A stretch of DNA of 64,000 bases from the NCBI GenBank assembly GCA_001303585.1, contig LJTT01000011.1, positions 1 through 64,000 of the forward strand, read 5' to 3'. This document shows positions 51,138 through 60,219 of the stretch, one piece after another. Numbering within the stretch: the first letter of the stretch is position 1; each line of letters starts with the position of its first letter. The position numbers were made by a program, and so were the translations under genes. Below the pieces are notes generated by a model. That model was not told where the DNA came from and made no database searches. It saw only the letters and a program-made list of their open reading frames with translations. This DNA is from Betaproteobacteria bacterium SG8_41 (GTDB lineage: Bacteria; Pseudomonadota; Gammaproteobacteria; Burkholderiales; SG8-41).

Positions 51138-52292
51138 GTGCTGTTGAGGCGGCGTGCAGTCATCGGCGGTTCCAGTGCTTTCAGCATGTCTCCTAGCGTG
51201 AACGGGCCACGACTTACGGTCCGTGACGTCCGGGCGGTCGGGGTTCTGGTCCCCATGACTTACGTGCTCGGCACCAGCGCCGCCGCGGTGCGCTCGGCGC
51301 CGCTGTTGCTGGTGGATCTCGAGACCGAGGAGGGTGTCACCGGGCGGTCGTATCTCTTTTGCTACTTGCCGGCTGCGGCCCCTGCGATCACGAGCCTCCT
51401 CGCGGAAGTGCTGAGCGTTGTCAAGGGCGATCGGCTGGCGCCGGCCGAGCTGTGGGCCAAGCTCTACAAGCGCTTCACGCTGATTGGGGTGCAGGGCATC
51501 GTGCGCATGGCGATGGCGGCGTTCGATATCGCGTGCTGGGACGCGCTTGCAATCGCCGCAGGCCAGCCGCTCGCGGCCTACCTGGGCGCAGAGCCGCGGC
51601 CGGTGCGGGCGTACAACAGCTGCGGGCTGGGACTGATGGCGCCGGAAGCGGTCGCGGATGAGGCGGAGAAGCTGCTGGCAGGCGGATTTCGCGCGGTCAA
51701 GCTGCGCCTGGGCTACCCCTCTCTGGAGGCCGACCTTGCGGCGCTGCGGGCGGTGCGCCGAAGAATCCCGGAAGATGTCGAGATCATGGTCGATTTCAAC
51801 CAGGCGCTGTCGGTCGACGAAGCCGTGAAACGCGGGCGCGCGCTCGACGCGGAAGGCGGCATCTGCTGGATCGAGGAGCCGATTCGCCACGACGACTATG
51901 CGGGGTGCGCCGCGCTTGCGCGCGAGCTTACGACGCCGGTTCAGATCGGCGAGAATTTTTCGCTCCCGTTCGGGATGGAGCAGGCGCTGGCGGCCGGGGC
52001 GTGCGACTACGTAATGCCCGACCTCGAGCGCATTGGCGGCGTCACTGGCTGGCTGCGCGCGGCCCAGCTTGCCTCCGCCCGCGGCATGCAAATGTCCTCG
52101 CACCTGTTCCCGGAGGTCAGCGCGCACCTTCTCGCGGCGACCCCGACCCGGCACTGGCTCGAGTATGTGGATTGGGCCAACGTGCTGCTGCAGGAGCCGT
52201 TGCGGATCGCAGACGGTCTGGCTGTCCCCTCTGCGCGCCCCGGCAATGGGCTCGCCTGGAACGACGACGCGGTGCGTCGCTTCCGGCTCTAA
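51138..52292 (+). CDS. mandelate racemase/muconate-lactonizing enzyme (enolase superfamily, MR-like)
   Basis: FRAVKLRLGYP; IMVDFNQ; WIEEP; IGENF; MPDLERIGGVTGW; SSHLFPEVSAHLLAATPTRHWLEYVDW. N-terminal start uncertain. Confidence 0.92.
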   Translation: MLLRRRAVIGGSSAFSMSPSVNGPRLTVRDVRAVGVLVPMTYVLGTSAAAVRSAPLLLVDLETEEGVTGRSYLFCYLPAAAPAITSLLAEVLSVVKGDRLAPAELWAKLYKRFTLIGVQGIVRMAMAAFDIACWDALAIAAGQPLAAYLGAEPRPVRAYNSCGLGLMAPEAVADEAEKLLAGGFRAVKLRLGYPSLEADLAALRAVRRRIPEDVEIMVDFNQALSVDEAVKRGRALDAEGGICWIEEPIRHDDYAGCAALARELTTPVQIGENFSLPFGMEQALAAGACDYVMPDLERIGGVTGWLRAAQLASARGMQMSSHLFPEVSAHLLAATPTRHWLEYVDWANVLLQEPLRIADGLAVPSARPGNGLAWNDDAVRRFRL

Positions 52293-52325
52293 GGCGCTCG
52301 AACAGCCAGCAAGACCAGGCGAGAG

Positions 52326-53186
52326 ATGAAGGATCCGTTGGTGCTGCGCGGAGTGTTGGCGATGGTGGCGGGTGCCGGCCTCCTGACTCTCAATGATGCC
52401 GTGTCCAAGCATCTGACGCAGCATTACCCGATTGGCCAGGTGATCTGCCTGCGGCAGCTGGCCGCTCTCATGTTCATAGTGCCGTACGCGGTGAGCGTGA
52501 CCGGGCTGGGCGCTTTGAAAGTTGTCAACCGGGGCGGGCAGTTCCTGCGGGGGCTGCTCTTTGTCGCCGGTAGTGGCCTCATCGTGTGGAGCTTGAGCCT
52601 TCTCCCGCTCTCGCTCGTGACCGTTGTGCTCTTCTCGAGCCCGATTTTTGTTGCGCTGTTGTCGGCGCCGCTGCTCGGTGAGCGGGTGGACGCGCGCCAA
52701 TGGCTGGCGATCGGGGGTGGTTTCGTGGGGGTGATGCTGATCGTGCGGCCTGGCGGAGGCGAATTTGTGTGGGCGGCGCTGCTCCCCGTTCTTGCCGCCT
52801 TTACCAACGGTTTCCGCGATGCGTTCACACGGCGCCTGTCGCGAACCGAGAGTTCGATCTCGGTGCTGTTCTGGTCCGGTTTCATCGTTATGGCGGCGGG
52901 ACTTCTGACCAGTGCGTTTGGCTGGCAGCGCGTCGATGCGGCGGGGGCGGCGTGGTTCCTCGCCGCGGGGCTCTTCAACGCGTGCGCGCACTTCATGGTC
53001 ATCGAAGCGTTGCGTCTGGGTCGCGCGGCGATCATCGCGCCGTTCCGGTATTCCGGTCTGCTCTGGGCGATGCTGGTCGGGTTCCTGGTTTGGGACGAAA
53101 CGCCGGATGCCTGGGTGCTGGCCGGCGCGGCAGTTGTGGTCGCCAGCGGCATCTACATGATCCGGCTCGTGGCGCCGAGGGCTTGA
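52326..53186 (+). CDS. EamA/DMT-family transporter
   Basis: ten hydrophobic segments; LNDAVSKHLTQHYPIGQVICLRQL. Confidence 0.88.
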   Translation: MKDPLVLRGVLAMVAGAGLLTLNDAVSKHLTQHYPIGQVICLRQLAALMFIVPYAVSVTGLGALKVVNRGGQFLRGLLFVAGSGLIVWSLSLLPLSLVTVVLFSSPIFVALLSAPLLGERVDARQWLAIGGGFVGVMLIVRPGGGEFVWAALLPVLAAFTNGFRDAFTRRLSRTESSISVLFWSGFIVMAAGLLTSAFGWQRVDAAGAAWFLAAGLFNACAHFMVIEALRLGRAAIIAPFRYSGLLWAMLVGFLVWDETPDAWVLAGAAVVVASGIYMIRLVAPRA

Positions 53187-53199
53187 GCCGGCACCGCGC

Positions 53200-53205
53200 T
53201 ATAAT
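53200..53205 (+). promoter_or_regulatory. candidate -10 box upstream of lutB
   Basis: TATAAT after the transporter stop codon. Confidence 0.4.
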
Positions 53206-53249
53206 CGGGCGCTCGGATCTACTGCCCCCAAGTTTTCCAGATACGGCCA

Positions 53250-54649
53250 TGCAAGTTGCCTCCATGCATTTCAAGTCCCGGGCTCGCGAGAAGCTCGTGA
53301 ACCGCAACCTGCAGAACGCGCTGAACAAGTTGCAGGGCAACTTCGTGCGCGGTCGCGCCCAGCGCGTCGCCGAGATGGACAACTTTGAAGCCATTCGCGA
53401 TGCGGCAAGCGCGATCCGTGATCGCGTGCTCGATCGCCTGGATGTCTATCTCGAGGAGTTCGAGCGCAACGCAACGGCGCGCGGCGCGGAGGTGCACTGG
53501 GCCGAGACCCACGAGGATGTCAACCGGATCGTGTGCGAGCTCGCGCGGCGCCATGGCGTGCGCAAGGCGGTCAAGTCCAAGTCAATGGTCACCGAAGAGT
53601 GCGCGCTGAACGACGCGCTCGAGGCGGCGGGCATAGAGGTGTTGGAGACGGACCTCGGCGAGTACATCCTGCAGCTTGCGAAGGAGCCGCCCTCGCATAT
53701 CGTGGCGCCTGTCGTGCACAAGACGCGCGATGAGGTCTCCGACCTGTTCGAGGAGAAGCACGGCACGCCACGCAAGACCGACATCGCGGAACTCACGCGC
53801 GAGGCGCGCGAGCGGCTGCGCGGGCATTTCATCAGCGCGGACATGGGCATCTCCGGCGCCAACTTTGCGATCGCCGAGACGGGCTCGACGCTGATCGTCA
53901 CCAACGAGGGCAACGGCCGCATGGTGACGACGCTTCCGCGCGTGCACGTTGCGATCACGGGAATCGAGAAGATCCTGCCTACGCTCGAGGACGTTGCAAC
54001 GTTGATGCGGCTGCTGCCGTCGCACGGTACCGGGCAGTCGATCTCGAACTACATCTCGGTGACGACCGGCGTGAAAGGCGAGCGCGAGCATGACGGCCCG
54101 GAGCACTTCCACGTCATTCTGTTCGACGGAGGCCGCACAAGCCTTGTCGGGACCGAGTTGCAGCCGATGCTGCGCTGTATACGCTGCGGCGCCTGCATGA
54201 ATCACTGCCCGGTGTACCAGAGCGTCGGCGGGCACGCGTATGGTTGGGTCTACCCGGGCCCAATGGGCTCGGTGCTGACGCCGGCCTACGTCGGGCTCGA
54301 GAAGGCGCTCGATCTGCCGAATGCCGCAACGATGTGCAACCAGTGCGGCGTTGTCTGCCCCGTGAAGATCCCGCTCCCTGATCTCATGCGAAAGCTGCGC
54401 GAGCAGCAGTTCGCTCGCAAGCTGAAGCCCTGGACTGAGCGGGCCGCGTTCGGCGCCTGGTGCTGGACGGCTCAGCGGCCGGCGATCTATGCGGCTGCGG
54501 CAGCGATCGGTGCGCGGCTGCTTGCCCTGATGGGCGGCCGCGACCGTCTCATCCATAGTATTCCACTTGCTGGCGGCTGGACCGCCAGCCGTGACATGCC
54601 GGCGCCCCAAGGCGTCACCTTCCGAGAGTTGTACAGGAGACAACGATGA
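53250..54649 (+). CDS. lutB: LutB/LldF-like iron-sulfur oxidoreductase
   Basis: ARGAEVHWAETHEDVNRIVCELARRHGVRKAVKSKSMVTEE; MLRCIRCGACMNHCPVY; MCNQCGVVCPVKIPLPDLMRKLR. Confidence 0.94.
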
Positions 54650-56166
54650 GCAAGCCAGTCGAAGCGCGCGGTGCGGGTACCGTCGAGTTGTGGATTGAAG
54701 GCAAGCGCAAGGGCGCCACGGCCACTCGTTACGGCGACGTCACCAATCCCGCGACCGGTGCGGTCACGCGCCGAGTGCCGTTTTGCAATGCAGCCGACAT
54801 CGATGCCGCAGTAAAGGCTGCCGCAAAAGCGTTTCCTGAATGGCGCGACACACCGCCGCTGCGACGCGCGCGTGTCATGCAGAAGTTTCTCCAGCTGTTG
54901 CAGGCGAACCAGCAGGAGCTCGCGCGCCTCGTCACCGAGGAGCACGGCAAGACGCTGCCGGATGCGATGGGTTCCGTGCAGCGCGGCCTCGAGGTGGTGG
55001 AGTTTGCCTGTGGCATTCCGCATCTCCTCAAAGGCGAGCATTCGGAGAACGTCGGCACTGGCGTCGATTGCCACACGGTGCGCCAGGGTGTCGGCGTGTG
55101 CGCGGGTATCACGCCCTTCAACTTCCCGGTGATGGTGCCGCTCTGGATGTTTCCAGTGGCGATCGCCTGCGGCAACACGTTCGTGCTCAAGCCCTCCGAG
55201 AAGGTGCCGTCGGCCTCGATGCGGATGGCGGAACTGTTCAAGGAAGCCGGGCTACCCGACGGCGTTTTGAACGTTGTACACGGCGACAAGGAGGCGGTGG
55301 ACGCGATTCTCAACCATCCCGGCATCCACGCGGTCAGTTTCGTCGGCTCGACCCCGATCGCGAAGTACATCTATGAAACCTGCGCGAAGAACGGCAAGCG
55401 CGTGCAGGCGCTCGGCGGCGCCAAGAACCACGCGGTGGTGCTGCCGGACGCAGACCTCGAGTTCGCGGCGGACGCGCTGATCGGCGCGGCCTACGGCTCT
55501 GCGGGAGAACGCTGCATGGCGATCTCGGCGGTGGTCGCGGTCGGCGCGGCGGCGGATCCGCTGGTGTCGCTGCTCAAGAAAAAGGCCGAGGCGATCATGG
55601 TTGGCCCGGGCGACAAGGAGGGCGTCGAAATGGGGCCGCTCGTCACCCGCCAGCATCGGGACAAGGTCGCAGGCTATGTCGATCAGGGCGTAAAAGAGGG
55701 CGCGAAACTCGTGCTGGACGGCCGTGGCTTGAAGGTACCCGGACACGACGGCGGCTTCTTCTTAGGCACGACACTTTTCGACGGCGTCAAGGCTGACATG
55801 AAGATCTACCAGGACGAAATCTTCGGCCCGGTGCTCGTTGTGCTGCGAAGCGAGACGCTGGAGGACGCGATCGCGCTCGTCAATCGCAATCCCTACGCCA
55901 ACGGCACGGCGATTTTCACGGAATCAGGTGGCGCCGCGCGACGCTTCGAGAACGAGATCCAGGTGGGTATGGTGGGCGTCAATGTGCCGATTCCGGTCCC
56001 GGTCGCGTTCTATTCCTTCGGCGGCTGGAAGAACTCGCTCTTTGGCGACCTCCATGTACATGGCATGGAGGGCGTGAAGTTTTATACGCGCACCAAGGTG
56101 ATCACGACCCGCTGGCCGCACCAGGATACGCCCGCGCCGGGGCTGAATATGCCCACGTTAGGCTGA
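54646..56166 (+). CDS. mmsA: CoA-acylating methylmalonate-semialdehyde dehydrogenase
   Basis: ELARLVTEEHGKTLPDAMGSVQRGLEVVEFACGIPHLLKGEHSENVGTGVD; NHAVVLPDAD; SAGERCMAISAVV. Confidence 0.94.
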   Translation: MSKPVEARGAGTVELWIEGKRKGATATRYGDVTNPATGAVTRRVPFCNAADIDAAVKAAAKAFPEWRDTPPLRRARVMQKFLQLLQANQQELARLVTEEHGKTLPDAMGSVQRGLEVVEFACGIPHLLKGEHSENVGTGVDCHTVRQGVGVCAGITPFNFPVMVPLWMFPVAIACGNTFVLKPSEKVPSASMRMAELFKEAGLPDGVLNVVHGDKEAVDAILNHPGIHAVSFVGSTPIAKYIYETCAKNGKRVQALGGAKNHAVVLPDADLEFAADALIGAAYGSAGERCMAISAVVAVGAAADPLVSLLKKKAEAIMVGPGDKEGVEMGPLVTRQHRDKVAGYVDQGVKEGAKLVLDGRGLKVPGHDGGFFLGTTLFDGVKADMKIYQDEIFGPVLVVLRSETLEDAIALVNRNPYANGTAIFTESGGAARRFENEIQVGMVGVNVPIPVPVAFYSFGGWKNSLFGDLHVHGMEGVKFYTRTKVITTRWPHQDTPAPGLNMPTLG

Positions 56167-56170
56167 TGAC

Positions 56171-56260
56171 CGAACCGCAAAGACGCAAAGACGCAGAGCG
56201 TGCGCAAAGTAAATCTTAAAAATGATCTTCGCGTCCTTCGCGCATCCTTTGCGGTCCTTG
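56171..56260. repeat. inverted repeat of CGCAAAGAC-type units
   Basis: CGAACCGCAAAGACGCAAAGACGCAGAG... / TTCGCGTCCTTCGCGCATCCTTTGCGGTCCTTG between mmsA and lutC. Confidence 0.7.
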
Positions 56261-56282
56261 CATTGATGCGTTACGGCTCGAC

Positions 56283-56939
56283 ATGAACGCACGTGAAAAC
56301 ATTCTGGCGCGGATTCGCGCGCGTCAGGCAAAAAGCGCGCTGACCGATGCGGGCGAGCGCGAAGCGGTGCGCGCCCACATTGCGGCGCACCCGCAGAACC
56401 CGCGCCCCGCCGCCACCTGGGATCCTGTCGTTCGTTTTCGCGAGGAAGCGCTGAAACTCGCGAGCACGGTCGACGAGGTGGAAGCGCTGGATGCCGCGCC
56501 GGCAGCAATCTCGCGCTACCTGGACGCGCAGCGCCTGTCGCGAGAGGCGGTATGCTGGGAAGCCTTTGCCACGCTTGACTGGCGCGCGGCGGGAATCGTG
56601 ATCGCGGTGCGCGCAGCGCACGAGAGCGATCTCGTGGGCGTCACCGGCACATTCTGCGCCATCGCCGAGACCGGAACCTTGATGATGCTGTCGGGCCCGC
56701 AAACCCCAAGCGCTGTCAGCCTGCTGCCGGAGACTCATATCGCCATCATCGACGCGTCGCGCATCGTACGCGGCATGGAAGAGGCGTGGGAGCTCGTGCG
56801 GTCCGAGCGGCGAGTGCTGCCGCGAGCGGTGAATTTCATCTCCGGTCCGTCGCGAACCGCCGACATCGAACAGACCGTGACGCTGGGCGCGCACGGACCG
56901 TACCGGGTGCACATCGTGATTGTTAAGAATGGCTTGTGA
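56283..56939 (+). CDS. lutC: LutC/YkgG-family lactate-utilization protein
   Basis: GVTGTFCAIAETGTLMMLSGPQTPSAVSLLPETHIAII; FISGPSRTADIEQTVTLGAHGPYRVHIVIV. Confidence 0.93.
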   Translation: MNARENILARIRARQAKSALTDAGEREAVRAHIAAHPQNPRPAATWDPVVRFREEALKLASTVDEVEALDAAPAAISRYLDAQRLSREAVCWEAFATLDWRAAGIVIAVRAAHESDLVGVTGTFCAIAETGTLMMLSGPQTPSAVSLLPETHIAIIDASRIVRGMEEAWELVRSERRVLPRAVNFISGPSRTADIEQTVTLGAHGPYRVHIVIVKNGL

Positions 56940-56976
56940 ACGCCCCGTTTCACTCGGGATGCGATGTCGCATGCTG

Positions 56977-57318
56977 TATAATCGGGCAACTGCGTCGCGA
57001 TTCGAATAGATCCGGGTGTTATAACGCCCTGGATATAATGGTTTTTTCTGTGCTGAAATGCACGGGAAATTGCCTAGGGCGCGCGCTCGGTAGGACATAA
57101 GACCTAAAATCTCAACAATGTCGCGTGCGGTCGCGGGCCATGCACGGGACGCTCTCCGTAAGACCGTGTGGAACCGTGAGCGCGAAAAGGCCGTCGCGCT
57201 CACTCGTTGCCATTGAGTCAGTCTGCCGCCGCAACCAGGACGTCGAAAGATGACACGTCTTTACATGTTTCTCGGTCGCCATTTCTAACCAGACACTAAC
57301 GACGGGATAGAGCAAAAG
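56977..57318 (+). promoter_or_regulatory. long promoter/leader region of otsB cluster
   Basis: TATAAT at 56977 and 57034; 10-bp perfect stem GTGAGCGCGA (57176-57185) / TCGCGCTCAC (57194-57203). Confidence 0.5.
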
Positions 57319-58131
57319 ATGAGGGTGCTGACGCCGAGCGTCGATCTCGATCAGTTCTACGCGACGCTTTCGAACTCGAGCGAGCGGGTGCTGATGCTCG
57401 ACTACGATGGGACGCTGGCGCCGTTCAAGATCCGCCCAGAGCAGGCTGTGCCATATCCCGGTGTTGTCGATTTGCTGGACGCAGTGATGCAACAGGCCGA
57501 TACGCGCGTCGTGATCGTGAGCGGCCGGCGCGCGTCCGAGGTTGCCGCGCTGCTGTCATTGCGGCGATCCCCCGAGATCTGGGGCGCGCACGGCTGGGAG
57601 CGCATGTCTGCCGATGGCGTGGTTGGCGTGCAGGAACCCGCGGAGGAGGTGCGGCGGGCGCTCTCATTGGCTGAAGCTGCTGCCGAGGAATTCCGCCGTG
57701 CGGGGGCGCGAATCGAGTGCAAGCCAGCGAGCGTTGCGCTGCACTGGCGGGGGCTGCCGGCGATCAAGATCGCCCGGTTGAGAGAGCAGGTGAAGTCCGC
57801 TTGGGAACCCTTCGCTGCGGACGACGCGCTCGAGCTGATCGCGTTCGATGGCGGCCTGGAACTGCGCGCGCGCGGCACCAACAAGGAGCACGCCGTGAGG
57901 ACCGTGCTTTCGGAAAGCGGGGCTGCGTGTGTCGCGGCCTATTTTGGCGACGATATTACGGATGAGGACGCGTTCCGAGCAATCAAGGGCCACGGCCTTG
58001 GCGTGCTCGTGCGCTCGGAGCTGCGGGAGACGCTCGCTGATCTTTGGCTCAGGCCGCCTCGGGAGCTGATTGCTTTCCTGCAGCATTGGCTTCGCCCGGG
58101 GAACAAGTTGACTCGTCGCGCGGGTGCGTAA
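57319..58131 (+). CDS. otsB: trehalose-6-phosphate phosphatase
   Basis: VLMLDYDGTLAPFKIRPEQAVPYPGV; VIVSGRRASEV; GAHGWERM; YFGDDITDEDAFRAI. Confidence 0.94.
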   Translation: MRVLTPSVDLDQFYATLSNSSERVLMLDYDGTLAPFKIRPEQAVPYPGVVDLLDAVMQQADTRVVIVSGRRASEVAALLSLRRSPEIWGAHGWERMSADGVVGVQEPAEEVRRALSLAEAAAEEFRRAGARIECKPASVALHWRGLPAIKIARLREQVKSAWEPFAADDALELIAFDGGLELRARGTNKEHAVRTVLSESGAACVAAYFGDDITDEDAFRAIKGHGLGVLVRSELRETLADLWLRPPRELIAFLQHWLRPGNKLTRRAGA

Positions 58132-58213
58132 GCGCCAGGGGAGGCTCGCATGGAGATGCGCCAATCGATGCCGGCAGGAAATTTTTCGGACGGGTTGACG
58201 GAGGATTAAGGAG

Positions 58214-60190
58214 ATGCCAGCGAAACCCAAATCGACTTCGCAACGGGCGGGGCCACCGCGAGCTGCAGGCGGCGAGCGGCGAAGGGCAGGCTCCATCCTG
58301 ACCGAACACGATATCTACCTCTTCAAGGAGGGAAGCCACGTCCGTCTGTACGAAAAGCTGGGTGCGCATCCCGCCGAAATCGATGACAAGTCCGCGACGC
58401 GCTTCGCCGTGTGGGCGCCGGGCGCGGCATCGGTCGCAGTCATTGGTGATTTCAACGGCTGGGATCCGGGACGCAATCCGCTGCAAGTGCGCCAGGACGG
58501 CTCCGGAATCTGGGAAGGGGTCGTCCCCGGCGTGGCGCAAGGCGCCTACTACAAATACCGTATCCGCTCTCACGCACACGGGCACGAGGCGGACAAAGGG
58601 GATCCTTTCGCGTTCTACTGGCAGCTTCCGCCGGCCACGGCCTCTCGTGTCTGGAACCTCGAGTACGAGTGGGGGGATCACGAGTGGATGACGCGGCGGG
58701 CTGCGGCGGCGGCGCGCAATGCACCGATGTCGATCTACGAGGTGCACATCGGTTCCTGGCGCCGCGTTCCGGAGGAGGACAACCGCCCCCTCACTTACCG
58801 CGAGCTTGCCGAGCCGCTTGCCGCGTACGTGCGGCACATGGGATTCACGCACGTCGAGTTGATGCCGGTCATGGAACACCCGTTCTACGGCTCGTGGGGC
58901 TACCAGACAACGGGCTATTTCGCGCCGACCGCGCGCTACGGCACGCCGCAGGATTTCATGTATCTGGTCGATTACCTGCACGGCCAGGGCATCGGCGTGA
59001 TACTGGACTGGGTGCCGTCGCATTTTCCGAACGACGGTTTCGCGCTCGTTTATTTCGACGGCACGCATCTGTTCGAGCACGCGGACCCGCGTCAGGGCTA
59101 TCATCCCGAATGGAACAGCTGCATCTTCAACTACGGGCGTCACGAGGTGCGTGCTTTCCTCGAGAGCAGCGCGCTGTTCTGGCTCGACAAGTATCACATT
59201 GACGGACTGCGCGTTGACGCGGTGGCGTCCATGCTCTATCTCGACTATGCCCGCAAGGAGGGTGAGTGGATACCCAACGAGTACGGGGGTCGTGAGAACC
59301 TGGCAGCGATGAGCTTTCTGCGCCACATGAACGAAGCGGTTTATCGTGATTTTCCCGACGTCCAGACGATCGCGGAGGAATCCACCGCGTGGCCGATGGT
59401 CTCGCGCCCGGTCTCGGGAGGCGGCCTGGGTTTCGGCTACAAGTGGAACATGGGCTGGATGCACGACACGCTCAAGTACCTCTCGCGCGACCCGATCTAC
59501 CGCACGCACCACCACGACCAGCTCACGTTCAGCATCTGGTACGCCTTCGACGAGAATTTCGTGCTGGCGCTGTCGCACGACGAGGTGGTTCACGGAAAGG
59601 GATCGCTCATCGGCAAGATGCCGGGCGATGAATGGCAGCAGTTCGCCAACCTGCGGCTGCTCTTCGGCTACATGTGGGCGCATCCGGGCAAGAAGCTGCT
59701 CTTCATGGGCGGCGAATTCGGCCAGCGGCGCGAGTGGCAGCACGAGGAGAGCCTAGAGTGGCACGTACTGGGCTATCCGCTGCACGAGGGCGTGCGTGAA
59801 TGGGTAGCCGATCTTAATCGCTGCTACCGCGCAGAGTCCGCGCTGGCCGATTTCGATTGCGAGCGCGGAGGTTTCGAGTGGATCGAGGCCAATGACCGCG
59901 ACAACAGCGTGCTGAGCTTCATTCGCCGCAACGCCCGCGGCGACGAGGTGGTGCTGGTCGTGCTCAACTACACGCCAATCGTGCGGTCCGGCTACGTGCT
60001 GGGCGTGCCGCGAGGCGGCCGCTGGCAGGAGATCCTGAACAGCGACGCGGAGCGTTATGGCGGCTCGGGCGTGGGCAACCTGGGCGGTGTCGAGGCGCAG
60101 CCGCATGCGGCGCATGACCGGGACTGGTCGCTGCGGCTAACGCTGCCGCCGCTGAGCGCGCTATTCTTCAAGAGCACTGGCCGCCCCTGA
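58214..60190 (+). CDS. glgB: 1,4-alpha-glucan branching enzyme
   Basis: [37 protein letters not shown]-type [51 protein letters not shown]. Confidence 0.97.
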   Translation: MPAKPKSTSQRAGPPRAAGGERRRAGSILTEHDIYLFKEGSHVRLYEKLGAHPAEIDDKSATRFAVWAPGAASVAVIGDFNGWDPGRNPLQVRQDGSGIWEGVVPGVAQGAYYKYRIRSHAHGHEADKGDPFAFYWQLPPATASRVWNLEYEWGDHEWMTRRAAAAARNAPMSIYEVHIGSWRRVPEEDNRPLTYRELAEPLAAYVRHMGFTHVELMPVMEHPFYGSWGYQTTGYFAPTARYGTPQDFMYLVDYLHGQGIGVILDWVPSHFPNDGFALVYFDGTHLFEHADPRQGYHPEWNSCIFNYGRHEVRAFLESSALFWLDKYHIDGLRVDAVASMLYLDYARKEGEWIPNEYGGRENLAAMSFLRHMNEAVYRDFPDVQTIAEESTAWPMVSRPVSGGGLGFGYKWNMGWMHDTLKYLSRDPIYRTHHHDQLTFSIWYAFDENFVLALSHDEVVHGKGSLIGKMPGDEWQQFANLRLLFGYMWAHPGKKLLFMGGEFGQRREWQHEESLEWHVLGYPLHEGVREWVADLNRCYRAESALADFDCERGGFEWIEANDRDNSVLSFIRRNARGDEVVLVVLNYTPIVRSGYVLGVPRGGRWQEILNSDAERYGGSGVGNLGGVEAQPHAAHDRDWSLRLTLPPLSALFFKSTGRP

Positions 60191-60219
60191 AGGGCTTTTT
60201 CCTTACGGAGGAAACAAGG

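Noticed and set aside
50481-52991. 836-aa minus-strand ORF opposite the PanE-like, MR-like and DMT genes
   Set aside because: Low-complexity Arg/His/Pro-rich shadow ORF typical of high-GC antisense frames; the plus strand encodes three recognisable proteins.
58049-59743. 564-aa minus-strand ORF opposite glgB
   Set aside because: Antisense shadow of a clear branching enzyme; no domain motif.
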